Source of the DNA: Microbulbifer halophilus
GTDB taxonomy: Bacteria; Pseudomonadota; Gammaproteobacteria; Pseudomonadales; Cellvibrionaceae
DNA length: 44,888 nucleotides
Reading direction: 5' to 3'
NCBI RefSeq assembly: GCF_026183675.1
Contig: NZ_JAPIVK010000015.1
Location: 1-44,888, forward strand
Positions 24,433 through 32,873 of the stretch are shown piece after piece. A program made the position numbers and the translations under genes. The notes beneath the pieces were generated by a model, which had not been told where the DNA came from, did no database searches, and saw nothing but the letters and a program-made list of their open reading frames with translations. The stretch's first letter is position 1; each line of letters opens with the position of its first letter.

Positions 24433-25926
24433 TCAGGCCTCGGTGGTTTCCATCTGCATACGCACGCCATTCAGGACGCCGTGCTTGTCGAGGCTGGTCA
24501 GCCAGGTGGCCAGTGCCTGTTGCAGGCGCTGGTTGTGCTGCAGGTCGTCGCCGAATACCGGCGTAAACTGCAGGAAGACGCCGGCCAGTTCGCGCGGGTT
24601 GTCGCGGTGTTTGTCGCAGAGGGCTTTCAGTTCTTTTGCCAGCGGGTCGGATACCTCGATCGCTTTGCCGGCATCGTCCACGGCGCCCACATAGCGGATC
24701 CAGCAGGCCAGCGCGAAGGTCAGCAGGTCGATGGCGCCGCCATTGTCCAACTGGTGGTGCAGGGTGCCCAGCCAGCGCTGCGGGATTTTCTGCGAGCCGT
24801 CCATGGCGATCTGCCAGGTGCGGTGGCGCAGGGCGCGGTTGGAAAACCGCTCCAGCAGTTGCTGCCGGTATTTTTCCAGATCGAACCCCTCGGGAATCTT
24901 CACCGCATTGCTGGCCTCACTGGCGAGAAACTGCTTCGCCAGTGCGGCGAAGGCCGGCTCGGCCATGACGTCGGCGACGGTTTCGAAACCGGCCAGATAG
25001 CCGCTGTAGGCGAGCAGCGAGTGGCAGCCGTTCAGCAGGCGCAGTTTGATCAGTTCGTAGGGCTCCACATCCTCGACAAAGGTCGCGCCGGCTTTTTCCC
25101 AGGCCGGGCGGCCGCGCACGAAATTGTCTTCCACCACCCATTGGGTGAAAGGCTCGGCCATTACCGCGGCGTTGTCGCGCACACCCAGGGCGTTTTCCAG
25201 CGCATCGCGGTCGGCATCGGTGGTGGCCGGCACGATACGGTCGATCATGGTGCAGGGGCAGCTGGTATTTTCTTCCACCCACTCGGCCAGGTCTGCATCC
25301 ACGGCGCGGGCGAATTCGGACACCATCTGTCGCAGCAGCCTACCGTTATTGGGCAGGTTGTCGCAGGAGAGCAGGGTGAAGCCGGGCAGGCCCTTTTCCT
25401 TCCGCTCGCGCAACGCGTAGACGATAAAGCCCAGTGCGCTTTTGGGCGCCTGCGGGTTGGCGAGGTCGTGGCGGATATCCGGGTGGTTCAGGTTGAGGTT
25501 GCCGGTAGCGGGATCATGACAGTAACCCTTTTCGGTAATCGTCAGGGAGACGATGCGGATTTCCTCGCGGGTCAGGGCGTCCAGCAGGGCGCGCGGGCTT
25601 TCCGGGGCCACGTGCAGATCCCGGAGGCAGCCGATTACGCGGATCTGCTCGCCGTCGTTGCTTTTTTCCACCAGCGAGTAGAGGTAGTTCTGCGGCGCCA
25701 GTTGATCGCGCACGGTGGGTGAGCGCAGGCTGGAACCGATAATGCCCCAGTCGCTTTCGCCGTTTTCCAGTACTTCTTCGGTGTAGCGGGCCTGGTGGGC
25801 GCGGTGGAAGGCGCCGGTGCCCAGGTGGACTATGCCAGGGGTGACGGCGGTGCGGTTGTAGCCGGGTTTTGTTACCGACGCGGGGAGTTGAGGGAGTGTC
25901 TGGTTGTTCAGAGTTTCTTGAGTCAT
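24433..25926 (-). CDS. uxuB: mannitol dehydrogenase family uronate reductase, UxuB-like (fructuronate/tagaturonate reductase)
   Basis: 497 residues from ATG 25924-25926. The nucleotide-binding start PGIVHLGTGAFHRAHQARY is the UxuB/mannitol-dehydrogenase form. Other family marks are TLLSCDNLPNNGRLLRQMV, TMIDRIVPATTD, WVVEDNFVRGRPAWE and the catalytic-region YELIKLRLLNGCHSLLAYSGYLAG (Lys and Asn/His). UxuB reduces D-fructuronate to D-mannonate; the related UxaB reduces tagaturonate to altronate. Because the locus contains uxaC and uxaA but no uxaB or uxuA, this enzyme probably works on tagaturonate here, or on both. It lies 142 bases downstream of uxaC on the same strand, separated by a strong hairpin. 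Full length compared with E. coli UxuB (486). Confidence 0.88.
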   Translation of the reverse strand: MTQETLNNQTLPQLPASVTKPGYNRTAVTPGIVHLGTGAFHRAHQARYTEEVLENGESDWGIIGSSLRSPTVRDQLAPQNYLYSLVEKSNDGEQIRVIGCLRDLHVAPESPRALLDALTREEIRIVSLTITEKGYCHDPATGNLNLNHPDIRHDLANPQAPKSALGFIVYALRERKEKGLPGFTLLSCDNLPNNGRLLRQMVSEFARAVDADLAEWVEENTSCPCTMIDRIVPATTDADRDALENALGVRDNAAVMAEPFTQWVVEDNFVRGRPAWEKAGATFVEDVEPYELIKLRLLNGCHSLLAYSGYLAGFETVADVMAEPAFAALAKQFLASEASNAVKIPEGFDLEKYRQQLLERFSNRALRHRTWQIAMDGSQKIPQRWLGTLHHQLDNGGAIDLLTFALACWIRYVGAVDDAGKAIEVSDPLAKELKALCDKHRDNPRELAGVFLQFTPVFGDDLQHNQRLQQALATWLTSLDKHGVLNGVRMQMETTEA

Positions 25927-25980
25927 GACATTACCGGATGTTTTTTGGCCGAGGGGGTCGGCGGGCGCCCTCTCCCCCGG

Positions 25981-26003
25981 CCCCTCTCCCAGCGGGAGAG
26001 GGG
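25981..26003. repeat. hairpin between uxaC and uxuB
   Basis: CCCCTCTCCC-AGC-GGGAGAGGGG is a perfect 10 bp stem in the 142-base gap between the two minus-strand genes. There is no T run, so transcript stabilisation or partial attenuation is more likely than termination. A similar CT-rich hairpin occurs at 29849-29894. Confidence 0.5.
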
Positions 26004-26068
26004 GGCGACATTTTTGGACTGTTGAGGTGGGTTGAATACTCTTGCCCGGGTCCCGAGTCCCGAACTTC

Positions 26069-27484
26069 TCAGAGCTTGTAGGCCTTCTTCGCCAGGTTGT
26101 AACTCAGGTCCTGCGCCACCTCGAAGGCCTCGTCTTCCGGCAGGCGGTGTTCGGTCACCAGTTGTGCCAGCCAGTTGCAGTCCATGCGCCGGGCCACATC
26201 GTGGCGGGCGGGGATGGACAGGAAGGCGCGGGTGTCGTCGTTGAAGCCGACGGTGTTGTAGAAGCCGGCGGTCTCGGTGATCTGTTCGCGGAAGCGGCGC
26301 ATGCCCTCGGGGCTGTCGTGGAACCACCAGGCCGGGCCCAGTTTCAGCGCCGGGTAGTGGCCGGCCAGCGGCGCCAGTTCGCGGCTGTAGCTGGTCTCGT
26401 CCAGGGTGAACAGGATAATGGTCAGGTCCGGCTCGTTGCCCACCGCGTCCAGCAGCGGCTGCAGCGCGTGGACATAGTCGGTGCGCGACGGGATATCGGC
26501 GCCCTTGTCGCGGCCGTAGTGGTCGAACAGCCAGGCGTTGTGGTTGCGCACCGAGCCCGGGTGAATCTGCATCACCAGGCCGTCTTCGATACTCATGCGC
26601 GCCATTTCCGTCAGCATCTGGCCGCGGAACAGCTCGGCGTCTTCGGCGGAGGCGTCGCCGCCGGCAACGCGATTGAACAGCGCCTCGGCTTCACTGCGGC
26701 TCAGATTGGCGGTGGTCGCCGTGGCGTGGCCGTGGTCGGTGGAGGTGGCACCGAACTTCTTGAAGTAGGCGCGCCGGTTGCGTAGCGCGGCCAGGTAGCC
26801 GGCGTAATTGCCGGTGTCCTCGCCGGTGATTTCCGCCAGCTTACGCAGGTTGTCGGCAAAGCCCTCGAACTCCGGGTCCAGCACCGGGTCCGGGCGGTAG
26901 GCGGTGATCACGCGGCCGCCCCAGCCGCTGTCGAGAATCTTCTGGTGGTGAGGCAGCTGGTCCAGCGGCGATTCGGTGGTGGCGATCACTTCGATATTGA
27001 AGCGCTCGAACAGGGCGCGGGGCGTGAATTCCGGTTTTTTCAGCCAGCTGTCGATGCGCTCGTAGTAGAGCTCGGCGGTATCGCCGTCCAGTGCCACGTC
27101 CAGTTCGAACACATCGTGGAAGACGGTATCCAGCCACATGCGCGACGGTGTGCCGCGGAACAGATAATAGTGTTCGGCGAATTTCTGCCAGATGGCGCGC
27201 GGGTCGGTTTCCGCCGGGGTGCCCTCGCGGCCGGGAATGCCCAGGCTCTGCAGCGGCACGCCCTGGCTGTAGAGCATGCGGAAGACATAGTGATCCGGTT
27301 TGATCAGCAGGTCCGCCGGGTTGCCGAACGGCTGGTTGTCGGCGAACCAGGACGGGTCCGTGTGCCCGTGGGGGCTGATGATCGGCAGGTTCACGACGCT
27401 TTCGTAGAGCCTGCGCGCGATATCCCGGCTGGTCTTGTCAGCGGGAAACAGGCGGTCCGGGTGCAATTGCAGAGGGCGTGTCAT
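26069..27484 (-). CDS. uxaC: uronate (glucuronate/galacturonate) isomerase
   Basis: 471 residues from ATG 27482-27484, the E. coli UxaC length (470). The amidohydrolase-fold family sequence is plain: PIISPHGHTDPSWFADNQPF (metal-site His pair), KPDHYVFRMLYSQGV, IEVIATTESPLDQLPHH, DHGHATATTANLSR, MQIHPGSVRNHN, GPAWWFHDSPEGMRRFREQITE and FNDDTRAFLSIPARHDVARR. UxaC converts D-galacturonate to D-tagaturonate (or glucuronate to fructuronate) in the cytoplasm. It is divergent from kdgK with operator sites between, and followed by uxuB on the same strand. Confidence 0.96.
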   Translation of the reverse strand: MTRPLQLHPDRLFPADKTSRDIARRLYESVVNLPIISPHGHTDPSWFADNQPFGNPADLLIKPDHYVFRMLYSQGVPLQSLGIPGREGTPAETDPRAIWQKFAEHYYLFRGTPSRMWLDTVFHDVFELDVALDGDTAELYYERIDSWLKKPEFTPRALFERFNIEVIATTESPLDQLPHHQKILDSGWGGRVITAYRPDPVLDPEFEGFADNLRKLAEITGEDTGNYAGYLAALRNRRAYFKKFGATSTDHGHATATTANLSRSEAEALFNRVAGGDASAEDAELFRGQMLTEMARMSIEDGLVMQIHPGSVRNHNAWLFDHYGRDKGADIPSRTDYVHALQPLLDAVGNEPDLTIILFTLDETSYSRELAPLAGHYPALKLGPAWWFHDSPEGMRRFREQITETAGFYNTVGFNDDTRAFLSIPARHDVARRMDCNWLAQLVTEHRLPEDEAFEVAQDLSYNLAKKAYKL

Positions 27485-27633
27485 AGGGGCATGGCTCTTG
27501 TTATGGGTTTTCCTGAAGCATAATGCGGTGGACCACGCCGGGAAAAGGCCCGCCCCTCATTACCGCGGGGCGGGAAATCGTGCGGCACTCGGACAGGCCG
27601 CACCAGGCGTGGAGAAACCCAGCAGCATTTGGC

Positions 27634-27690
27634 TGGTATTGTCATCTTGCCAAAAATTGGTTATACCAGTCAACTATCATGGTAAGGCCT
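27634..27690. promoter_or_regulatory. GntR-type operators between uxaC and kdgK
   Basis: TGGTTATACCA (27658-27668) is a perfect TGGT-N3-ACCA palindrome. A second site, TGGTAAGGCCT (27680-27690), is 22 bp away. A weaker TGGTATTGTCA is at 27634-27644. They lie in the 249-base divergent region and could control both directions. The remainder of the gap shows no gene. Confidence 0.6.
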
Positions 27691-27733
27691 GAATGGCCAT
27701 CGCAACATTGACCAATACATAAAGGGGGTCGCT

Positions 27734-28693
27734 TTGAAGCTGGCAGCACTGGGAGAAGTCATGGTGGAGTTCGCGCCGCAACAGGGGCGGGGCGGGGCCG
27801 CGCCGCTGTTTGCGCTGTCCTTCGCCGGGGACACCTACAACACCTCTATCTACATTGCCCGCAACGGCATCCAGGTCAGCTACGCGACCCTGCTCGGCGA
27901 CGATCCCTACAGCGAGCGCATGCTGCAGGCCATGGGCGCCGAGGGCCTCGATACCGACGCCATCGAGCGGTTGCCGGGCCGCTGCCCGGGGCTCTACACC
28001 ATCCAGAACAGCGCCGACGGCGAGCGCCAGTTCACCTACTGGCGCGGCGAGTCGCCGGCGCGCGAGCTGTTCCTCGATGAGCGGTGCCGGGCGCGGCTGC
28101 AGGATCATCTGCGGCAGATGGACTGCCTCTACCTTTCCGGTATCACCCTGGCAATCATGGCGCCCGAGGCGCGCGAGCACTTACTCACCTTTCTCGACAG
28201 CTTCCGCCGGGACGGCGGCCGCGTGGCCTTCGACAGCAATTACCGCCCGCGTCTGTGGGCCTCGAAAGAGGCCGCCCGCGAAGCGGTGGGCGGCTTTCTG
28301 CAACAGTCGGATATCGCCCTGCTGACCCTGGAGGATGAGCAGTTGCTGTGGGGCGATCGCAGCGCCGGCAAGTGCCTAGACCGCAACGCCCGACACCACC
28401 TGGAAGAACTGGTGCTGAAGCGCGGCCCCGAGCCGGTGCTGTTGCAGTACGACGGCGAACTGACGGCGCTGGATGTGCCGGCGGTGCGCGACATCGTCGA
28501 TACCACCGGCGCCGGCGACGCCTTCAATGCCGGCTACCTGGCGGCGCGCCTCAAGCGGGTGGAGCCGGAGCTGGCGGTGGCCGCCGGCAACCGTTGCGCG
28601 GCCCAGGTGATCCGCCACCGCGGCGCCATCATCCCCGCCGCGGACTATCTCCCCGAGCGTGAGATGCCGGCCGGCGGTCTGGCGCGCGCCTGA
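27734..28693 (+). CDS. kdgK: 2-keto-3-deoxygluconate kinase (PfkB family)
   Basis: 319 residues starting with TTG 27734 (MKLAALGEVMVEFAPQ), after AAAGGGGG; no ATG fits the conserved start. PfkB carbohydrate-kinase signatures are present: GDTYNTSIYIARNG near residue 33, SYATLLGDDPYSERML, VAFDSNYRPRLW, and the ATP/catalytic motif DTTGAGDAFNAGYLA near 257, with its catalytic Asp. KdgK phosphorylates KDG to KDPG, joining the KduI/KduD and UxaC/UxaA branches. The aldolase that follows in the pathway is not in the window. Operator sites lie both upstream and just downstream (before the TRAP operon). Confidence 0.92.
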   Translation: MKLAALGEVMVEFAPQQGRGGAAPLFALSFAGDTYNTSIYIARNGIQVSYATLLGDDPYSERMLQAMGAEGLDTDAIERLPGRCPGLYTIQNSADGERQFTYWRGESPARELFLDERCRARLQDHLRQMDCLYLSGITLAIMAPEAREHLLTFLDSFRRDGGRVAFDSNYRPRLWASKEAAREAVGGFLQQSDIALLTLEDEQLLWGDRSAGKCLDRNARHHLEELVLKRGPEPVLLQYDGELTALDVPAVRDIVDTTGAGDAFNAGYLAARLKRVEPELAVAAGNRCAAQVIRHRGAIIPAADYLPEREMPAGGLARA

Positions 28694-28765
28694 GTATGGC
28701 GATATGGTAGCGCTATCAATTTCGTTTTCAAGCGCGTTGCATCGACGATGCTTCTGTGCATAGAA

Positions 28766-28790
28766 TGGTAAGACCAGTTTGGTCTGCCGA
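28766..28790. promoter_or_regulatory. GntR-type operator pair upstream of the TRAP operon
   Basis: TGGTAAGACCA (28766-28776) is a perfect TGGT-N3-ACCA site and TGGTCTGCCGA (28780-28790) a weaker one 14 bp on, in the 159-base gap between kdgK and dctP, about 63-87 bases before the dctP start. Confidence 0.6.
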
Positions 28791-28852
28791 TCAGCCGCGC
28801 GGCGGCTTAAAAATTGACCTGTAGTAATAACAATAGATAGCAGGTGTACAAG

Positions 28853-29833
28853 ATGATGAAGAGAATCCCGCTGCTGCGATCCGCAGTCGTGGCGCTGGCG
28901 CTCGTCCTCGGGAGTTGTGGTTTTGACGACTCGCAGACGGTACTGAAGCTGGCGCACACCCTCGACCAGCAACACTCGGTGCACCGCGCCATGTTGGTTA
29001 TGGACAAGCGGCTGCGCGAGCTGTCCGGCGGCAGCATGCGAGTGGATATCTATTCCGGTGGTCAGCTGGGTGGCGAGCGGGAGCTGATCGAGCTGCTGCA
29101 GATCGGCACCCTGGCCATGACCAAGGTCTCCGCCAGCCCCATGGAGGGCTTTGTGCCGGAGATGAAAATCTTCAATATTCCCTATGTTTTCCGCGATTCC
29201 GATCACTACTGGAAAGTGCTCCAGAGCGATATCGGTCGCGAACTGCTGGTCGCCGGCGAGGTGGCGCGCCTGCGCGGCCTGGGCTACTACGATGCCGGCA
29301 GCCGCAGTTTCTACGCCAACGACAAACCCATCCGCACCCCGGCGGACCTGGATGGCCTGAAGATTCGCGTACAGAACAGCCAGACCGCCATCAAGATGGT
29401 CAACAGCCTCGGTGGCGCGGCCACGCCGGTGAGCTGGGGCGAACTCTATACCGCGCTGCAGCAGGGCGTGGTGCAGGGCGCGGAAAACAATCCCCCCAGT
29501 TTCTATCTCTCCAAACACTACGAAGTCTCCCGCTACTACACCCTGGACGAGCACACCTATGTGCCGGACATGCTGCTGATCAGCACCGAGGTGTGGAAAA
29601 AGCTCGACAGCCAGCAGCAGGCCTGGCTGCAGCAGGCGGTGGACGAGTCCGTCGAGTACCAGAGAAAGTTGTGGCGGGAATCCACCCGCGAATCCCTGGC
29701 CGCGGTGAAGGCCGCCGGCGTCGAAGTGATACGCCCCGACAAACAACCGTTTATCGAGGCGGTGCAGCCGTTGCACGCGAGCTATGACGGCACGGAAGTG
29801 GGCGAACTGCTGGACGATATTGCCAGTATGTAG
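28853..29833 (+). CDS. dctP: TRAP transporter solute-binding protein (DctP family), lipoprotein
   Basis: 326 residues from ATG 28853, with AGGTG six bases upstream (28856 is also possible). The signal MMKRIPLLRSAVVALALVLGSCG has a lipobox, so the protein is probably tethered instead of free in the periplasm. DctP features: LKLAHTLDQQHSVHRAM, YSGGQLGGERELIELLQIGTLAM, FNIPYVFRDSDHYWKV, the ligand-contact strand LDGLKIRVQNSQTAIKMVNSLGG (conserved Arg binds a carboxylate), and SWGELYTALQQGVVQGAENN. TRAP binding proteins of this subgroup bind uronates and related sugar acids. It heads the dctPQM operon between kdgK and GH43, so galacturonate or a short oligomer is the likely ligand. Confidence 0.92.
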   Translation: MMKRIPLLRSAVVALALVLGSCGFDDSQTVLKLAHTLDQQHSVHRAMLVMDKRLRELSGGSMRVDIYSGGQLGGERELIELLQIGTLAMTKVSASPMEGFVPEMKIFNIPYVFRDSDHYWKVLQSDIGRELLVAGEVARLRGLGYYDAGSRSFYANDKPIRTPADLDGLKIRVQNSQTAIKMVNSLGGAATPVSWGELYTALQQGVVQGAENNPPSFYLSKHYEVSRYYTLDEHTYVPDMLLISTEVWKKLDSQQQAWLQQAVDESVEYQRKLWRESTRESLAAVKAAGVEVIRPDKQPFIEAVQPLHASYDGTEVGELLDDIASM

Positions 29834-29848
29834 ACCCCTCTCCCCGGC

Positions 29849-29894
29849 CCTCTCCCCCAGTCCTTTCCCGCCGGGATTGGGGCTGGGGGAGAGG
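29849..29894. repeat. intercistronic hairpin between dctP and dctQ
   Basis: CCTCTCCCCCAG (29849-29860) pairs perfectly with CTGGGGGAGAGG (29883-29894), a 12 bp stem with a 22-base loop, right after the dctP stop. Such a structure could protect the dctP message and give more binding protein than permease. The stem is seen; the role is inference. Confidence 0.55.
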
Positions 29895-29926
29895 CATCAG
29901 AAAATAAATATAAAAGGTACGCAGAG

Positions 29927-30460
29927 ATGATCATGAAGAGAGTGGACCGGCTGCTCGAAATAACCCTGGGCAGCCTGCTGGCACTGATGGTGCTCGACGT
30001 TACCTGGCAGATCCTGACGCGTTTTCTGCCCATGAGTCCCAGTTCCTATACCGAGGAGCTGGCGCGCTACCTGCTGGTTTGGATCGGTATCCTCGGTGCC
30101 GCCTACGCCTACCGCAAAAAATCCCATATCGGTATCGACCTGCTTGTCGGCAATCTGCCGCCCGGGCCCCGCAAGATTGCGCAGTTGTTTATTGTCGGGG
30201 TGTGTTTTGCATTTTCAGCGACGGTGCTGGTGTTCGGCGGCATTCAGCTTGTATTGCTCACCTTCGAGCTGAACCAGTTGTCCGCGGCACTGAATATTCC
30301 CATGGGCTACGTCTACAGCGTGATTCCCCTGTCCGGCACGCTGATCTGTGTTTTCGCTGTGAGCCAGGCCCTGGAAGTGTTGGGCCGCGAGCCGGGCAGC
30401 GCTGATACCGTGCAGCAGCCCGACGATCAACCCGCAGAAGCCGCTTCGGCGCAAGCATAG
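29927..30460 (+). CDS. dctQ: TRAP transporter small permease (DctQ)
   Basis: 177 residues from ATG 29927. Four membrane helices are visible (about residues 10-30, 45-65, 85-108, 125-148), with the DctQ-typical VDRLLEITLGSLLALMVLDVTWQILTRF start and YTEELARYLLVWIGILGAAYAYRKKSHIGIDLLV. The C-terminal tail is Gln/Ala/Asp-rich and hydrophilic. It partners DctM in the inner membrane. The next gene's ribosome-binding site (TAGGAGAG) overlaps its stop region, so translation is probably coupled. Confidence 0.92.
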   Translation: MIMKRVDRLLEITLGSLLALMVLDVTWQILTRFLPMSPSSYTEELARYLLVWIGILGAAYAYRKKSHIGIDLLVGNLPPGPRKIAQLFIVGVCFAFSATVLVFGGIQLVLLTFELNQLSAALNIPMGYVYSVIPLSGTLICVFAVSQALEVLGREPGSADTVQQPDDQPAEAASAQA

Positions 30461-30469
30461 GAGAGCACC

Positions 30470-31771
30470 GTGGAAGTTTCTATTGCCGTACTGCTTGTCA
30501 GTTTCCTGGTACTCCTGGCGTTGAACGTACCCATTTCCATCAGCATTGGTGTGGCCACGCTGCTTACCATGCTGGTGACCATCGACCCGCTGCCGGCGCT
30601 GATCACCATGGCCCAGCGCATGGCCTCGGGGATCGACAGTTTTGCGTTGCTGGCGATTCCGTTTTTTATCCTGTCCGGCCTGTTGATGGGTGGCGGCGGT
30701 ATCGCGCGGCGTATCATCGCCTTTGCGCGGGTACTGGTGGGCATGCTGCCGGGCGGTCTTGCCTTCGTGAATATCATCAGCTGCACCCTGTTCGGTTCCA
30801 TTTCCGGCTCCGCGGTGGCGGCCACCTCGGCCGTGGGCGGTTTCATGATTCCATCCATGAACAGGGAGGGCTACGACAAGAGTTTCAATACCGCGGTGAC
30901 CGTGGCTTCGTCCACCACCGGCCTGCTGATTCCGCCCAGCAATATCCTGATCGTCTTCTCGCTGGCCAGCGGCGGCGTCTCCATTGCCGCACTGTTTATC
31001 GCTGGCTATCTGCCGGGCCTGCTGATGGCCCTGGGGCTGATGATGGTGTGCGGTGTCTGGGCCAAGGCCAAGGGTTACCCGGTGGGTGAAATCACTCCCT
31101 GGCGCGAGGCGCTGAAGATTTCCCTGGATGCCATTCCCAGCCTGTTCCTGATCGTGCTGGTGATCGGCGGCATCATCAGTGGCTTCTTTACCGCCACCGA
31201 GGCCAGTGCCATCGCGGTGCTCTACTCGCTGCTGCTGTCGGTGTTGATCTATCGCGAAATCAAGGTCGACCAGCTGCCGGCAATCCTGGTGAAAGCGGTG
31301 GAGACCACGGCCATCGTGATGTTCCTGATCGCCGCCTCCTCTGCCATGTCCTGGATTCTCTCCTACGAGAATATTCCCCAGACCATCAGCCAGGCCCTGA
31401 TCACCATCAGCGACAACCCGCTGCTGATCCTGTTGACCATCAACCTGATCCTGCTGGCAGTGGGCGCTTTCATGGATATGACACCGGCGGTACTGATCTT
31501 TACCCCGATCTTCCTGCCGGTAGTCACCGAGCTGGGCATGTCGCCGCTGCATTTCGGTATCGTGATGATCCTCAACCTGTGTATCGGGCTGTGTACGCCG
31601 CCGGTGGGGAGTGTGCTGTTCGTCGGTGCCAGTATCGGAAAGACCTCCATCACCAAACTGATAAAGCCACTATTGCCCATGTACGCGGTGATGTTCCTGG
31701 TACTGATCCTGGTGACCTATGTACCGGCCATCAGCGAATTTCTGCCGCGGGCGCTGGGCCTGATCGAATAA
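30470..31771 (+). CDS. dctM: TRAP transporter large permease (DctM)
   Basis: 433 residues starting with GTG 30470, nine bases after the dctQ stop. It is a strongly hydrophobic polytopic protein of about 12 helices with DctM signatures: SFALLAIPFFILSGLLMGGGGIARRI, GGLAFVNIISCTLFGSISGSAVA, TAAS-like switch region VTVASSTTGLLIPPSNI, FFTATEASAIAVLYSLLL, and at the end HFGIVMILNLCIGLCTPPVGS. It forms the Na+-coupled import channel with DctQ, fed by DctP. GH43 follows after about 95 bases, including a palindromic repeat. Confidence 0.95.
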   Translation: MEVSIAVLLVSFLVLLALNVPISISIGVATLLTMLVTIDPLPALITMAQRMASGIDSFALLAIPFFILSGLLMGGGGIARRIIAFARVLVGMLPGGLAFVNIISCTLFGSISGSAVAATSAVGGFMIPSMNREGYDKSFNTAVTVASSTTGLLIPPSNILIVFSLASGGVSIAALFIAGYLPGLLMALGLMMVCGVWAKAKGYPVGEITPWREALKISLDAIPSLFLIVLVIGGIISGFFTATEASAIAVLYSLLLSVLIYREIKVDQLPAILVKAVETTAIVMFLIAASSAMSWILSYENIPQTISQALITISDNPLLILLTINLILLAVGAFMDMTPAVLIFTPIFLPVVTELGMSPLHFGIVMILNLCIGLCTPPVGSVLFVGASIGKTSITKLIKPLLPMYAVMFLVLILVTYVPAISEFLPRALGLIE

Positions 31772-31798
31772 GCGGGCGGGCCCCTCCCCGCAATCGTC

Positions 31799-31818
31799 AC
31801 TCCGGCGAAGGCCGGAGT
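31799..31818. repeat. extragenic palindrome between dctM and GH43 genes
   Basis: ACTCCGGC-GAAG-GCCGGAGT is a perfect 8 bp stem with a tetraloop, of the CGTCACTCCGGCGAAGGCCGGAGTCC type that recurs between genes in many proteobacteria. No T run; probably not a full terminator. Confidence 0.5.
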
Positions 31819-31865
31819 CCAGAAGGGGCTTGGGGCCCGGGCGCTGTTTCCTGGAGAGCAATACA

Positions 31866-32855
31866 ATGAAGCGAGCCTTTTCTTTCAAACTGATTCTGGG
31901 GGCAATGGTGTCGGCGGCACCAATATGCGCTGCCCAGAATCCACTCGATTTCGGCGGCAACATCAGAACCGCCGACCCGTCCGGCCATGTCTGGCCGGAC
32001 GGCAGAATGTACCTTTACACCTCTCACGATCAGGAGTGCCAGAAAGATTTCTGGATGAAGGACTGGTATGCGTTTTCCTCGGACGACCTGGTCAACTGGG
32101 AAAAACACGGCCCGCTGCTGAAGGTAGACGATCTATCCTGGGCCGACAACTTCGCCTGGGCCCCGGATGCCGCCTACAGGAACGGAAAATACTATCTGGT
32201 GTTTCCGGCCGGCACCGGCTTCAAGGATCGCGAGAATCCGGAAAACAGCACCAAGTGGATGGGCATCGGCGTGGCTGTCAGCGATTCGCCCACCGGCCCC
32301 TTCGAGGACGCCATCGGCGAACCCCTGTGGCGCGAGCCCTACGCCAACGATCCCAGCCTGTTTGTCGACGACGACGGCAAGGCCTATCTCTACTTCCACG
32401 GCAAGGACCACGACTACTATGTAGCGGAAATGGCCGACGACCTGCTGAGTGTAAAAGGCGATTTCCAGAAAATGGATATGGGCGGCTACGAGCCGAAGAT
32501 GGAAGGCCCCTGGGTGTTCAAGCGGAATGGCAAGTACTACTTCACCATGCCGGAAAACAACCGGGTGTTGAGCTACTACATGAGCGACTCTCCAAGAGGA
32601 CCCTGGGAGTACCAAGGCGTGTTCATGGAACAGGAGCACCAGAGCAACAACCACCATTCGATTGTGGAGTACAGGGGGCAGTGGCTGCTGTTCTATCACC
32701 GCTGGCTGGAAACGCCGGAGACCGGCTGTCACAAGCGGCAGCGACATGTCGCCGCCGAGTATCTCCATTTCAACGAAGACGGCACCATTCAAAAGGTCGA
32801 GCGCACTGCTGAAGGTGTCGGTGACTTCCCCGCGACAATTGCGAACGCTGAGTAG
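31866..32855 (+). CDS. GH43-family glycosidase (arabinan/xyloside side-chain type)
   Basis: 329 residues from ATG 31866, with signal peptide MKRAFSFKLILGAMVSAAPICAAQ. Five-bladed beta-propeller motifs of GH43 are seen with the three catalytic acids: RTADPSGHVW (general base Asp, near residue 38), NDPSLFVDDDGKAYLY (pKa-tuning Asp, near 161) and EGPWVFKRNGKYY (general acid Glu, near 215). NNHHSIVEYRGQWLLFYH (near 258) is the conserved His strand. GH43 enzymes are beta-xylosidases, alpha-L-arabinofuranosidases or arabinanases; a role on pectin side chains fits the locus, but specificity cannot be told. It probably lies in the periplasm. Convergent with the CE8 gene, with a hairpin at the junction. 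Confidence 0.9.
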   Translation: MKRAFSFKLILGAMVSAAPICAAQNPLDFGGNIRTADPSGHVWPDGRMYLYTSHDQECQKDFWMKDWYAFSSDDLVNWEKHGPLLKVDDLSWADNFAWAPDAAYRNGKYYLVFPAGTGFKDRENPENSTKWMGIGVAVSDSPTGPFEDAIGEPLWREPYANDPSLFVDDDGKAYLYFHGKDHDYYVAEMADDLLSVKGDFQKMDMGGYEPKMEGPWVFKRNGKYYFTMPENNRVLSYYMSDSPRGPWEYQGVFMEQEHQSNNHHSIVEYRGQWLLFYHRWLETPETGCHKRQRHVAAEYLHFNEDGTIQKVERTAEGVGDFPATIANAE

Positions 32856-32872
32856 GGTGCGCTGACGCACCC
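32855..32872. terminator. bidirectional hairpin between convergent GH43 and CE8 genes
   Basis: GGGTGCG-CTGA-CGCACCC is a perfect 7 bp stem starting at the last base of the GH43 stop and ending two bases before the CE8 gene end. No T run is evident on either strand, so termination is plausible but unproven. A similar GGGTGCGC/GCGCACCC hairpin is at 34008-34026. Confidence 0.4.
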
Positions 32873-32873
32873 A

